A DNA stretch of 5,720 nucleotides from NCBI GenBank assembly GCA_947647645.1, contig CANSLE010000171.1:1-5720 (forward strand), read 5' to 3'. This document shows positions 1-5,482 of this stretch, piece by piece. The position numbers were made by a program, and so were the translations under genes. Each line of letters begins with the position of its first letter. The first letter of the stretch is position 1. Below the pieces are notes generated by a model. The model worked only from the letters and a program-made list of their open reading frames with translations. It did not search any database and was not told where the DNA came from. Origin of the DNA: an uncultured Microbacterium sp. (GTDB lineage: Bacteria > Actinomycetota > Actinomycetes > Actinomycetales > Microbacteriaceae).

Positions 1-957
1 GTAGACGGCCTGATCCTCGCCGAGGGGTTCACCACCGTGGTCGCGGCGCGCAAGACCGGCAAGACCACTTTCAACCTCAACCTGGCCGACTCCCTGCTCA
101 CGGGTCGGGACTTCCTCGGACGGTTCCCCGTTACCCCTGTTGAAGGGCGCATCGCATTGCTGAACTTCGAGGTCGCTGCCAAGCAGGTGGCGCACTGGGC
201 CAACCTCGTCGGCATCGATCCCGAGCGGTTCGACATCGTCACGCTTCGAGGCCGCCGCAACCCACTGCTGCACCCTCAGGATCGGGCGAACCTCGCCGAG
301 TACCTGCGCGAAAGGGACGTCGAGTTCCTGTTCGTTGACCCCCTCAGCCGTGCTTTCTACGGCGACAACGCCAACGACAACACTCAGATGCAGCGGTTCC
401 TGTCCGACCTCGACACGTTCGCGCGCTCAGAAGTTGGCGCGACCGACGTGGTCCTTAACGTCCACGCCGGTTGGAACGCCGACCGCTCACGCGGCGCCTC
501 CGCTACCGAGGACCACCCCGACTCGATCATCTGGCTCAAGCCCGGCGACCGAGAGAAGGGCGACCGGTCCACCTACATCGAAGCCAAGGGTCGCGATGTG
601 GACGTCGAGGAGATGCAGCTCGCATTCGACCCATCGACTTACCGGCTGAGCCTTACCGGCGAAGGCTCACGGCGTCTGGTGAAGCAGGCCCAGAAGCGAA
701 GCGACCTCGAGCCGGAAATCCTGCGCCTGATCGCCGCCAACCCCGGGCTCAACTCCGGCGCGATCACCATTGCACTCAAGGAGCGCGGGAACAGCTTCCA
801 GAAGGGGGCCGAGAACGACGCCCTCAAGGCAATGCGGGCCGAGGGGCGCATCGGCTGGCGCCGAGGCCCCAACAACGCATCGCTGTGGTACCCAGCGGGG
901 CACCCCGACGCGGTCACAACGACACCCCTCGTGGGTGCTGGAGAAGCGGAGTTCTGA
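1..957 (+). CDS. AAA/RepA-like replication ATPase, 5'-truncated by window edge
   Basis: The reading frame is open from base 1, so the true start lies upstream; the GTG at 37 would put the Walker A motif at the extreme N-terminus and is unlikely to be the start. The visible 318 residues begin with a P-loop (AARKTGKTT, bases 43-69; Ala replaces the usual first Gly). A Walker B strand, EFLFVDP (about bases 322-342), and an NVHAGW segment (457-474) followed by RGASATED (490-513) match RepA/KaiC-like (AAA_25) ATPases, the hexameric helicase-type ATPases of phages and plasmids. The last 85 or so residues (about 697-900) look like a winged-helix DNA-binding domain. A role in starting replication of the element is inferred from the family and from the repeat cluster that follows the stop codon at once. 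The ATPase family is fairly sure; the exact role is not. Confidence 0.85.
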   Translation, partial: VDGLILAEGFTTVVAARKTGKTTFNLNLADSLLTGRDFLGRFPVTPVEGRIALLNFEVAAKQVAHWANLVGIDPERFDIVTLRGRRNPLLHPQDRANLAEYLRERDVEFLFVDPLSRAFYGDNANDNTQMQRFLSDLDTFARSEVGATDVVLNVHAGWNADRSRGASATEDHPDSIIWLKPGDREKGDRSTYIEAKGRDVDVEEMQLAFDPSTYRLSLTGEGSRRLVKQAQKRSDLEPEILRLIAANPGLNSGAITIALKERGNSFQKGAENDALKAMRAEGRIGWRRGPNNASLWYPAGHPDAVTTTPLVGAGEAEF

Positions 958-962
958 TGACA

Positions 963-1129
963 GTTTCCCCGAGGTTCCCCGTACCCGGTTTCCCCGAGTT
1001 CCCCCGCAGCGCCGGACCGCGTCGTGGCGCGGTTTCCCCGAGTCTCCCCGAGTTTCCCCGAGGGGTTCTCCAACCAGTTTCCCCGCCCTCTTTAGAGAGG
1101 CGGGGAAGCGGGGAAACCGGACGGGGAAG
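963..1129. repeat. Iteron-like GTTTCCCCGAG repeat cluster, direct then inverted
   Basis: Just after the ATPase stop codon the 11-mer GTTTCCCCGAG occurs exactly at 963-973, 988-998, 1032-1042 and 1052-1062. Near copies are at 974-981, 998-1006, 1042-1052 (GTCTCCCCGAG) and 1077-1085. The copies at 1032, 1042 and 1052 have a 10-bp period, one helical turn. The same motif then appears in reverse as CGGGGAAG (1101-1108), GCGGGGAAAC (1108-1117) and CGGGGAAG (1122-1129). Clustered repeats beside a replication gene are typical of iterons or of operators bound by the element's own protein. The function (origin, autoregulation or both) is inferred; the repeats are seen directly. Confidence 0.8.
1079..1107. 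repeat. Strong inverted repeat (hairpin or cruciform) inside the repeat cluster
   Basis: TTCCCCGCC and TCT on the left pair with AGA and GGCGGGGAA on the right, with one bulged C at 1088 and a TTAG loop. It sits where the direct repeats change orientation. There is no T-run after it, so a classical terminator is not favoured. It could be a cruciform within an origin or a transcript-end hairpin for the ATPase gene. Confidence 0.6.
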
Positions 1130-1201
1130 CACCAAAGAGGCACCCGACAACCCAGCAACCACATCACTTTCCGCACCTCGCGCGCACGAAGGGACCCTGT
1201 C

Positions 1202-1558
1202 ATGAGCACCTCGAATCCGAACGTTCCGGAGGGGCTGCCTGACTGGTTGGCCGCTCATGCAGACGAGATTGCGGCTTGGGGCGCCGCTCCTTCGGGTCGT
1301 GGTTGCTGGGTGGCTGGCTGTCGACGCGACGCCCACCTCCATGGGCTTTGCAAGACGCACCATGTTCGCGCCTGCCGCAAGTGGAAGCCTCGCCCATCCC
1401 ATCGGGCGGGTGGTCGGAACGTGTCGGTCGCACCGGCGTCCGACTCGGAACGCGAACCGAAGCCGCGCCTCTCCGCGGGCTCGGGAGCGCCGCACCCTGC
1501 CAGCGCCCGTGCCGATGCCTCTCAGGTCGCGGAAGCCGCCACGGGAGGCGTCCGGTGA
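1202..1558 (+). CDS. Small Cys/His zinc-finger protein, element accessory gene
   Basis: This 118-residue protein has no name I can give. Its one clear motif is at residues 35-54: Cys35, Cys40, Cys50 and His53 or His54 in a GCWVAGC...HGLCKTHH pattern. It resembles the small CxxxxC...GLCxxH zinc finger common in actinobacterial phage and element proteins. The N-terminal 30 residues are acidic and probably helical. The C-terminal half is basic, rich in Pro, Ser and Ala, and probably disordered. The ATG at 1202 is chosen because AAGGGA lies about 8 nt upstream and the zinc motif follows within a plausible distance; the frame is open further upstream but only through the repeat cluster. DNA or RNA binding is an inference. 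The stop overlaps a possible 12-codon leader that starts with GTG at 1555. Confidence 0.6.
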   Translation: MSTSNPNVPEGLPDWLAAHADEIAAWGAAPSGRGCWVAGCRRDAHLHGLCKTHHVRACRKWKPRPSHRAGGRNVSVAPASDSEREPKPRLSAGSGAPHPASARADASQVAEAATGGVR

Positions 1559-1561
1559 CCG

Positions 1562-1642
1562 TCCTTGGGCGGGTGTCGCGCCCGCCGCCGTAAGGCCCCG
1601 CGTCCGCCAGCTTTGCAACCCATCAACGCAACCGCCCAAGGA
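1562..1642 (+). promoter_or_regulatory. Leader with inverted repeat masking the next gene's Shine-Dalgarno
   Basis: TCCTTGGGCGG (1562-1572) is an exact 11-bp reverse complement of CCGCCCAAGGA (1632-1642), which contains most of the AAGGAGG ribosome binding site (1638-1644) of the gene at 1654. The left arm can instead form a local hairpin (GGCGGG 1568-1573 with CCCGCC 1581-1586), so the two pairings exclude each other. A 12-codon frame (GTG 1555 to TAA 1591-1593, ending Arg-Pro-Pro-Pro) runs through the left arm and overlaps the upstream stop as GTGA. The pairing is seen in the sequence; regulation by translation of the leader is inferred. Confidence 0.4.
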
Positions 1643-1653
1643 GGGTAACTCTC

Positions 1654-1929
1654 ATGACCAGTCGGACCACCGCAGACGAACGCCCCGACATCGAGGCCGA
1701 ACTCGATCAGGCGCGCAAGGCGCTCAACACGGCGCGCACCCAGCTTCATCGCGAAGCAGAGCACGTGCTCGTGACCGTGGAGTACGGCCTCGGCGACGAC
1801 GGCGAACCCGTCGAGGACCGCGACATCTCGTACGACCGCGACTTCGTCGAGGCCGTGATCGCGGTCAAGCAGGCCCGTGCCCGCAAGGATGACCTCGATC
1901 TGCGTCAGTTCGAGGCGTACAACGCCTGA
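1654..1929 (+). CDS. Small acidic helical protein of unknown function
   Basis: I do not recognise this 91-residue protein. It starts at ATG 1654 with an excellent AAGGAGG site (1638-1644) 9 nt upstream. Residues 9-37 are predicted by eye to form a charged helix, possibly a coiled coil (DIEAELDQARKALNTARTQL). An acidic middle follows (GDDGEPVEDRD, about residues 47-57), then a second helix rich in Ala, Lys and Arg (about 64-80). There are no Cys residues, membrane segments or catalytic motifs. It lies in a run of small forward genes between the replication ATPase and the integrase, so it is probably an accessory gene of the element. The strong ribosome binding site and a charged composition that is sensible in only this frame support a real gene. 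Confidence 0.7.
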   Translation: MTSRTTADERPDIEAELDQARKALNTARTQLHREAEHVLVTVEYGLGDDGEPVEDRDISYDRDFVEAVIAVKQARARKDDLDLRQFEAYNA

Positions 1930-1936
1930 TCCACCT

Positions 1937-1964
1937 CGCCGGGGGTCGGCGACGGCCCCCGGCG
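1937..1964 (+). terminator. GC-rich hairpin after the 1654-1929 gene, possible terminator
   Basis: CGCCGGGGG (1937-1945) and CCCCCGGCG (1956-1964) form a perfect 9-bp stem with a 10-nt loop, 8 nt after the stop codon. No T-run follows, which is common for actinobacterial hairpin terminators but weakens the call. It could also act as a processing or stability element between two genes of one transcript. Confidence 0.45.
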
Positions 1965-1999
1965 CAACCTCACATCACCACGCCTGAGGAGGCAAAACC

Positions 2000-2383
2000 A
2001 TGAACACCCCCATCAACGACACCATGACCACCGAGGACGCCAAGCGTCTGGAGTGGCTGTACAACGACACCGCCGACGCCAAGCGGGCGCCCGAACTGTG
2101 CATCGACATCCTGGTGCTCGGACCCGTGACGATCGAGGAGCTCGCGGCGAACCGGTCGAATCGCCGGGGGTGCGAATACCAGCGCGCACTGGAAACCGTT
2201 CTGTACGACCTGGGCCGCATCTCCGGACTCGGCGGCCCAGTCGAGTACGAGGGCGGTCTCCTCACGATCCGTCCCGAGCACAAGCGAGCGGTCTTGGAGT
2301 GGCTTTACAACTATCAGGTGGACGGTGTCATTCGAGGCTTCGGGCGATTCATCCTCGACAACGATCAGGAGGTCGCGTCGTGA
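2000..2383 (+). CDS. Small protein with possible winged-helix fold, function unknown
   Basis: This is a 127-residue protein without a name I can support. The ATG at 2000 follows a strong GAGGAGG site (1986-1992) at 7 nt. Residues about 43-92 (VTIEELAANRS, then YQRALETVLYDLGRI, then a strand pair ending GGLLTI) have the spacing of a winged-helix DNA-binding domain. That is only a reading by eye. The hexapeptide LEWLYN occurs twice, at residues 17-22 and 99-104, bracketing this core. The gene ends in a GTGA overlap with the next one, so the two are probably translationally coupled. A regulatory role within the element is possible but unproven. Confidence 0.65.
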   Translation: MNTPINDTMTTEDAKRLEWLYNDTADAKRAPELCIDILVLGPVTIEELAANRSNRRGCEYQRALETVLYDLGRISGLGGPVEYEGGLLTIRPEHKRAVLEWLYNYQVDGVIRGFGRFILDNDQEVAS

Positions 2384-2715
2384 GCGGAGCGCCGCCGCTC
2401 CCCGACGGATGGGAGTGGGTGACACCTAAGGAACGGCCCTATGACCGGGTGCCGGTGCGGATCATCCCGGAGGATGCGCCGCCTCGCATCCGGGAGGGCA
2501 TCGCTCGGAAGCGCATGATGGCGATCGAGGGTGAGTGCCCCTGTGGTGGCATGACGCACTGGCCGCCGGAGGAGCCGGAGGAGGTACGACGGACCTGGGA
2601 GGGGAAGATCCGGCCGGCGACACACGAGGAGCACCACTGGCGCGGCTGCCTGGTTGATGGGCTGGAGGAGGCCATCGCGGAATGGGAGCGATCGAAGAAG
2701 GGAGTCAGGAGTTGA
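2380..2715 (+). CDS. Small Cys/His-containing protein of unknown function
   Basis: I do not recognise this 111-residue protein. The start is taken as GTG 2380, because it forms a 4-nt GTGA overlap with the upstream stop and has AGGAGG (2367-2372) 7 nt before it. The frame is open further upstream but only as a shadow of the previous gene. Cys53, Cys55 and His60 (ECPCGGMTH) together with His82, His85, His86 and Cys90 (THEEHHWRGC) could bind a metal ion. The protein is rich in Pro and Glu and ends in a charged helix (GLEEAIAEWERSKKG). It is the last gene of the small-gene run, and its end overlaps the end of the reverse-strand gene by 11 nt. Confidence 0.6.
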   Translation: MSGAPPLPDGWEWVTPKERPYDRVPVRIIPEDAPPRIREGIARKRMMAIEGECPCGGMTHWPPEEPEEVRRTWEGKIRPATHEEHHWRGCLVDGLEEAIAEWERSKKGVRS

Positions 2716-3190
2716 TGTTGCCTGGTTGCTTGCTTTGAACAGGTCGAAGGAAGTGCTCGGTAACCTCGACTCCGCCAGGACGGCCGCGGGGTGAAAGCCA
2801 GGAGATTTGCACCGAACAGGCGACCGAGTCGAGGCCACCCGACGAGATGATCGTTCTCGCATCGACGCGGTGCCGCGGCGAGTGGATCTCGTCCCAGACG
2901 GGTCCAAGAACCTGCGTCGCGACCAACAACGATGCCCCGGGGTGGAGGGTGGCTGCGCTGCCCACGTACCGCGCACCACCAACTTTGGCGACAATCTGAA
3001 CCCTCGTCGCGACGCCGGGACCGTCCGAAGTTATCCGGAGAGTCTCTCGTGAGTCCCAAGAGACCGACCAGTGGATGGCGCCGACCTCACGCTGGTCGAG
3101 GCGATGTTGACGAGCCCGAACCTCCCCGACCACGAGAGCAGCAGCCGACACGCACACCGCGCCTACTGCGATCCAGAGACTCGCGTCCAC
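2705..3190 (-). CDS. Single-pass membrane protein, unknown function, possible cargo gene
   Basis: This 161-residue product is the only reverse-strand gene I support. The start is the GTG at 3188-3190, the first start after an in-frame TAG (3200-3202); no clear Shine-Dalgarno precedes it. Residues about 5-22 (WIAVGAVCVSAAALVVG) form one membrane helix. The Arg-rich stretch that follows (RARQHRLDQR) predicts the C-terminal domain on the cytoplasmic side. Residues 38-150 look strand-rich and include DGPGVATRVQIVAKVGG, a pattern often seen in small beta-sandwich domains of actinobacterial membrane proteins. It lies between two forward gene blocks and reads the other way, as cargo or immunity genes in elements often do. 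That role is a guess. Hydrophobic patterning and the absence of any good competing forward frame support coding. Confidence 0.6.
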   Translation of the reverse strand: MDASLWIAVGAVCVSAAALVVGEVRARQHRLDQREVGAIHWSVSWDSRETLRITSDGPGVATRVQIVAKVGGARYVGSAATLHPGASLLVATQVLGPVWDEIHSPRHRVDARTIISSGGLDSVACSVQISWLSPRGRPGGVEVTEHFLRPVQSKQPGNINS

Positions 3191-3337
3191 ATCGCGAGCC
3201 TAGCGTTCGGGTGGCTCTGGTGCCTTCTCGGAGGTGTCAGCCTCCGACCTCCGCCTACTGAAGAGATTGTGTGTCCGTATACGCGGATGATTGACTGAGC
3301 ATCAGAGAAGAAACCCCAGATCAAAGGCCATTTAGTA
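3191..3337. promoter_or_regulatory. Divergent intergenic region with inverted repeat, probable promoter region
   Basis: This spacer separates the reverse-strand membrane gene from the forward integration module, so promoters for both probably lie here. It holds a 7-bp inverted repeat TCGGAGG (3228-3234) / CCTCCGA (3241-3247) around TGTCAG, a further CCTCCG direct copy at 3248-3253, and the palindrome CGTATACG (3276-3283). The part from about 3255 to 3337 is clearly more AT-rich than its surroundings. I could not find a convincing pair of -35 and -10 boxes. Operator and promoter roles are inferred from position. Confidence 0.4.
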
Positions 3338-3505
3338 ATGACACTCAGCTATTCGGAAACCAAGACCTGCACACGGTGCGGGCGGCACCTCCCACACGAA
3401 AGATTCGGGAAAGTCCGAAGGGACCGCCCTTGGCTCAGAGCCAAATGCAACGACTGCGAAGCGGCACGGCGACGCGACGCCCGGAAAGGAAGCACCAATG
3501 ACTGA
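3338..3505 (+). CDS. Small zinc-ribbon protein upstream of the integrase
   Basis: A 55-residue reading frame starts at ATG 3338 and ends at TGA 3503-3505. It carries two clear Cys pairs, CTRC (Cys11, Cys14) and CNDC (Cys37, Cys40), 22 residues apart, in the order K-x-C-x-x-C-G-x-x-x-P...F...C-x-x-C-x-x-x-R-R-R. This is the usual layout of the short zinc ribbons found in phage and element proteins, often near HNH or DNA-binding functions. The C-terminal tail is strongly basic. AAAGG (3323-3327) lies 10 nt upstream. The gene overlaps the next by 8 nt and so belongs to the integrase operon. Nucleic-acid binding is likely from the fold. Control of recombination (a directionality factor) is a possible but unproven job. 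Confidence 0.65.
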   Translation: MTLSYSETKTCTRCGRHLPHERFGKVRRDRPWLRAKCNDCEAARRRDARKGSTND

Positions 3506-3758
3506 GACCGTCACCCTCTACGAGTGGCTCAGCGGTCAACTCGCGCTGGCAGCACACAAGTTGCCCTCCTCGGCGACCGATGCCGATGTGGTGATCGAGA
3601 CCATCGACACGCTGCGGACACTTCGTCAGTTCGCCGCCGAGGTCGCCGCTCGGCACGGACTGGGCCTGAACGATCCGATCGGCCCTGACCGCGCTGCACA
3701 GCTTCTGAATGAGGCCGCGCCGATCATCGCGCGCTCGCGGATGAGAGCCGTCCAGTGA
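3498..3758 (+). CDS. Small helical protein coupled to the integrase
   Basis: I do not recognise this 86-residue protein. The ATG at 3498 lies inside the end of the zinc-ribbon gene, with AAAGGAAG (3485-3492) as a good ribosome binding site. It reads as mostly helical (residues 4-20, 28-54 and 66-83 by eye) with no Cys, no membrane segment and no catalytic motif. Its stop overlaps the integrase start as GTGA (3755-3758), so integrase translation probably depends on it. Small coupled genes next to serine integrases sometimes encode recombination directionality factors or other partners. That is a candidate role only. Confidence 0.65.
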   Translation: MTETVTLYEWLSGQLALAAHKLPSSATDADVVIETIDTLRTLRQFAAEVAARHGLGLNDPIGPDRAAQLLNEAAPIIARSRMRAVQ

Positions 3759-4288
3759 ACACCGCCAAGCGTAAGCGCGCCGCGATCCTCACCCGTGTCA
3801 GCACTGAGGATCAGGCCGCGGAAGGCAAGACCTCGCTCGAAGAACAGGTCAGCGTGTGCACTGAGTTCATCGAGTCTCGCGGCTGGGGCTTCACCGGCGA
3901 GGTCTACCAGGACGTCATGTCCGGCACCACGCCGATCCGCAACCGCCCCGCACTGATGCGTGCGCTCAACGCTGCCGACGCGGGCGAGTTCGATGTGTTG
4001 GTTGTTCTCAATCTCTCCCGCCTATCCCGGAAGCTGGCGATCAGCGCCAGCATCGCGGACACGTTGTCCGAGTCTGGGGTGGGCGTCGCCAGTGCGCAGG
4101 AGTCGATGATCGACACGTCCACACCCCCGGGACGGTTCGTGTTCCAGCAGTTCTGTGCGATCGCGGAACTTGACCGAGAGTCGATCCTCCTCAAGACCGT
4201 TGCCGGTCAGCGTGCTCTCGCGAAGCGTGGCATCCTCCCGGGCGGCGAGCCGCCCTACGGATACCGGCGCGAGGGACTCAAACGTTAG
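3755..4288 (+). CDS. Large serine recombinase, N-terminal catalytic part (cut short by in-frame TAG)
   Basis: These 177 residues form a complete serine-recombinase catalytic domain. Ser16 in TRVSTEDQ is the expected nucleophile. Conserved Arg residues follow in IRNRPALMRAL (62-71) and LSRLSRK (87-93), and the AELDRESI segment (137-144) leads into the long helix that links to the DNA-binding domain. GGEPPYGYRRE (163-173) is the hallmark opening of the recombinase domain, but a TAG at 4286-4288 stops translation 7 residues after PYGY. The same frame continues directly as recombinase domain downstream. GTG 3755 is chosen because it gives the GTGA overlap with the upstream gene and the expected short lead to the catalytic Ser. 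An intact enzyme would insert and excise the element at att sites. Alone, this part would lack specific DNA binding. It is best read as one half of a pseudogene (3755-5482), unless the stop is read through or is a sequence error. Confidence 0.85.
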   Translation: MNTAKRKRAAILTRVSTEDQAAEGKTSLEEQVSVCTEFIESRGWGFTGEVYQDVMSGTTPIRNRPALMRALNAADAGEFDVLVVLNLSRLSRKLAISASIADTLSESGVGVASAQESMIDTSTPPGRFVFQQFCAIAELDRESILLKTVAGQRALAKRGILPGGEPPYGYRREGLKR

Positions 4289-4297
4289 GCGCGGATC

Positions 4298-5482
4298 GTG
4301 CCCAACGAGGCTGAACGTGAGATCTTGCGGCTCGGGTACGAGCAGCTGGTGAAACGGCGCCGGAACGCTTACCAGCTTGCTGAATGGCTCAACGACTCGG
4401 GCCTCCGCCCTCGTCGCGCGGCGAAGTGGACGGCGGAGACGGTGCGCGGCATCTGGCGAAACGAGACTCTCGCCACGGGCAAGACCGTGTGGGGGCTCCC
4501 GCGTACCAGCGAGGCGAGCCGCCAACGCAACCACAAGGCAAAGGTGGACCGCAACGGCAAGCCGATCTATGGCGAGCCGCTGGAGATCGAACTCGGTTCG
4601 CCGGTGTTCACCGCGGCGGAACACCGGGCGATCGTCCGCGCGCTTGAGCGTCGCACCACGGGGACCGTCCCGAACGCCCCCGTGTCCAGGTTGCTCACCG
4701 GCCGCGTGTTCACCTCGGAAGGCCACGCGATGTACGGCGTGAACCTGCCTCGTGAGACGTGGCAAGGCGCATACCGGTGCGGCACTCGCCGCCAGTCCGC
4801 CGGGGACAGTCGTTGCTCCTGCCCGCAGCTTCGAGCCCTCCCGATGGAGGAGCTTGTCTGGGCGGAGGTGTCACGCGTGCTGTCGGACCCGGCGCGGCTG
4901 GAGGCAGCTGCCCGCGCCTATCTGGCGTTGCCCGATGAGGGCTCCGACGCTGAATCGGACCGTCGCGCAATGGACGGCGTACGGGCGGACGTCGAGCGCT
5001 TCGAACGTGGGATCGCGAAGGCGGAACGCGGCATGTTGCTGGCTGACACGCCGGAGGACGAGCGTCGGCAGGTAGCAGTGGTGACAGACCTGAAACGGGA
5101 GCTTGAAGGCGCGCGAGCCCGCCTGGCGGGCTACGAAGCACTGGTGTCTTCGGAGGTTGCACGCGGGCAGGCGCTTCGCGATGTGGCGGCCCTCGCGGAG
5201 CGCGCCCGCGGTCGCCTGCAGACCCTGTCGGCGGCGGAACGCGCCGAGGTGGTGCGCATCCTCCAGGTGTCCGTGGTGTGCTCCGGTCCCGTCGTTGCCG
5301 GAATGCCCGAGTCTGTGGCAATCAGCGGAATCATCGACCCGCGCATGTGGGTTCACGAGTCCGACACCAGTCCGTCGCAGGCTCGCCCGACCCCTACCTA
5401 CCGGGACGTGGACGCACCCGGTCAGTCAGCGGGAGGTGTCGGAGGATGGCGGCCGTCGCGTTCGCGGGTCTGCTTGTCATGA
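4298..5482 (+). CDS. Large serine recombinase, C-terminal DNA-binding part (same frame, after the TAG)
   Basis: This 394-residue continuation is in the same frame as the catalytic part, separated only by TAG and three codons. Residues 1-120 are the rest of the recombinase domain (VPNEAEREILRLGYEQL, the helix QLAEWLNDSGLRPR, then KWTAETVRGIWRN). Residues 131-192 correspond to the zinc-ribbon domain, but the usual first CxxC is replaced by FTSEGHAMYG, leaving only Cys161, Cys173 and Cys175. Residues about 222-310 form a charged coiled coil that usually controls directionality. GTG 4298 is the first possible restart, 10 nt past the stop, with no good ribosome binding site (GAGGGA is 21 nt away), so separate expression is doubtful. 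The last 11 or so residues are encoded by host DNA beyond the attachment junction. The full enzyme would be about 575 residues, normal for the family. Confidence 0.8.
   Translation: MPNEAEREILRLGYEQLVKRRRNAYQLAEWLNDSGLRPRRAAKWTAETVRGIWRNETLATGKTVWGLPRTSEASRQRNHKAKVDRNGKPIYGEPLEIELGSPVFTAAEHRAIVRALERRTTGTVPNAPVSRLLTGRVFTSEGHAMYGVNLPRETWQGAYRCGTRRQSAGDSRCSCPQLRALPMEELVWAEVSRVLSDPARLEAAARAYLALPDEGSDAESDRRAMDGVRADVERFERGIAKAERGMLLADTPEDERRQVAVVTDLKRELEGARARLAGYEALVSSEVARGQALRDVAALAERARGRLQTLSAAERAEVVRILQVSVVCSGPVVAGMPESVAISGIIDPRMWVHESDTSPSQARPTPTYRDVDAPGQSAGGVGGWRPSRSRVCLS
5431..5449. other. Element-host attachment junction (att site, right end)
   Basis: Recognisable DUF4244 coding sequence begins at about 5446-5449 (MAAVAFAGLL...), in mid-protein. 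The bases before it encode no DUF4244 residues and belong to the integrase 3' end. This places the crossover at or just before 5449. The exact core dinucleotide cannot be set without the other end or an empty site. That a serine integrase lies right beside the junction is typical. Confidence 0.65.

Noticed and set aside
471..956. Upstream part of a 244-codon forward frame
   Set aside because: It lies within the ATPase gene in another frame; only the part after ATG 957 has any case, and that is discussed as a finding.
963..1129. CRISPR array
   Set aside because: Repeat units are only about 8-11 bp, partly abutting, and appear in both orientations; there are no uniform spacers.
914..1639. 241-codon reverse-strand frame
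   Set aside because: It runs across the repeat cluster, the zinc-finger gene and its leader with a low-complexity Arg/Gly product; the forward genes explain the region better.
1257..1892. 211-codon forward frame across two small genes
   Set aside because: Its Arg-rich product, its run across a strong ribosome binding site and its overlap with better-supported genes mark it as a shadow.
2365..3059. Two long reverse-strand frames (2365-2994 and 2439-3059)
   Set aside because: They overlap both the forward Cys/His gene and the reverse membrane gene; their products are Arg/Ser/Pro-rich without domains.
3276..3283. CGTATACG palindrome as a -10 box or operator
   Set aside because: It is too short and no matching -35 element lies at a suitable distance on either strand.
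4022..4765. 247-codon reverse-strand frame opposite the integrase, open across the TAG
   Set aside because: It lies wholly antisense to clear recombinase sequence; the product is Arg/Pro/His-rich with no motif, as expected for a shadow frame in high-GC DNA.
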